From Magnetococcales bacterium (GTDB taxonomy: Bacteria; Pseudomonadota; Magnetococcia; Magnetococcales; JADGCH01), in NCBI GenBank assembly GCA_015228995.1, contig JADGCM010000116.1, positions 1-5,458 on the forward strand: 5,458 nt of DNA, given 5' to 3'. Positions 5,310-5,458 of the stretch are shown one piece after another (the stretch's first letter is position 1; every line of letters begins with the position of its first letter). The notes beneath the pieces are model-generated. The model did no database searches. It was not told where the DNA came from and saw only the letters and a program-made list of their open reading frames with translations. A program made the position numbers and the translations under genes.

Positions 5310-5458
5310 TTACGGAAAAACAATAGGAACATAATAAATTAGAGGCAAATGGCCTGTAGTGCCGTACAACCAAGGCACCTCAAATCTAGGCTGTATATCA
5401 ACCACCCAGCCTGGATCTAAAAAAAGTCCTGGAATAACATTAGCTGGCCCTTTCTTGA
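5310..5458 (-). CDS. C-terminal end of an unrecognised protein (5' part off window)
   Basis: An open frame enters from the right edge and ends at TAA (5312-5310), giving the last 48 residues of a protein. The readable part includes KKGPANVIPGLFLDPGWVVD, then QPRFEVPWLYGTTGHLP and the final LIYYVPIVFP. The composition (Gly, Pro, aromatic and aliphatic residues) looks like real coding sequence, and the gene after it begins only 12 bases downstream with its own ribosome binding site, as in an operon. I do not recognise the family, and the piece is too short to assign a role. AT-rich third positions here differ from the G+C-rich DUF4347 region. Confidence 0.55.
   Translation of the reverse strand, partial: KKGPANVIPGLFLDPGWVVDIQPRFEVPWLYGTTGHLPLIYYVPIVFP

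Overview
The window looks like a piece of a Gram-negative bacterial chromosome, probably an environmental proteobacterium or cyanobacterium. The protein types found here (a DUF4347-headed repeat protein and a PIN toxin pair) are common in such genomes, but nothing in the sequence fixes a genus. No RNA gene, CRISPR array, insertion sequence or phage module was seen.

Region 1 (1-4122, minus strand, three quarters of the window) is a single uninterrupted reading frame of 1374 codons. It starts at a TTG at 4122 and runs off the left edge without a stop. It encodes a giant modular protein: an N-terminal DUF4347 domain with a His-Gly...Cys pair, a seven-unit beta-propeller-type array, one Ig-like module, a second seven-unit array, two more Ig-like modules, and the start of a cadherin-like 'tandem-95' type module. 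The whole layout suggests a large secreted or surface protein of the type I secretion kind. Its C-terminus, where a secretion signal would lie, is outside the window.

Region 2 (4123-4357) is an AT-rich divergent intergenic stretch that must hold the promoters of the giant gene (minus) and of the toxin-antitoxin pair (plus).

Region 3 (4358-5103, plus strand) is a compact two-gene operon. It holds a PIN-domain (VapC-like) ribonuclease followed after 2 bases by a small acidic protein that is its likely antitoxin. The antitoxin has an unusual Pro-rich tail, encoded largely by DNA that is antisense to the next gene.

Region 4 (5006-5458, minus strand) has the C-terminal 48 codons of an unrecognised protein entering from the right edge. 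Twelve bases after its stop comes a short gene with a good ribosome binding site, whose reading frame appears broken by a frameshift. It converges on, and overlaps, the antitoxin gene.

The most interesting points are the two-times-seven repeat architecture with EF-hand-like loops in the linking Ig modules, the caspase-like His/Cys pair of the N-terminal domain, a repeat unit that carries a self-compensated double frameshift, and the apparent tail gain of the antitoxin against a decayed convergent gene.
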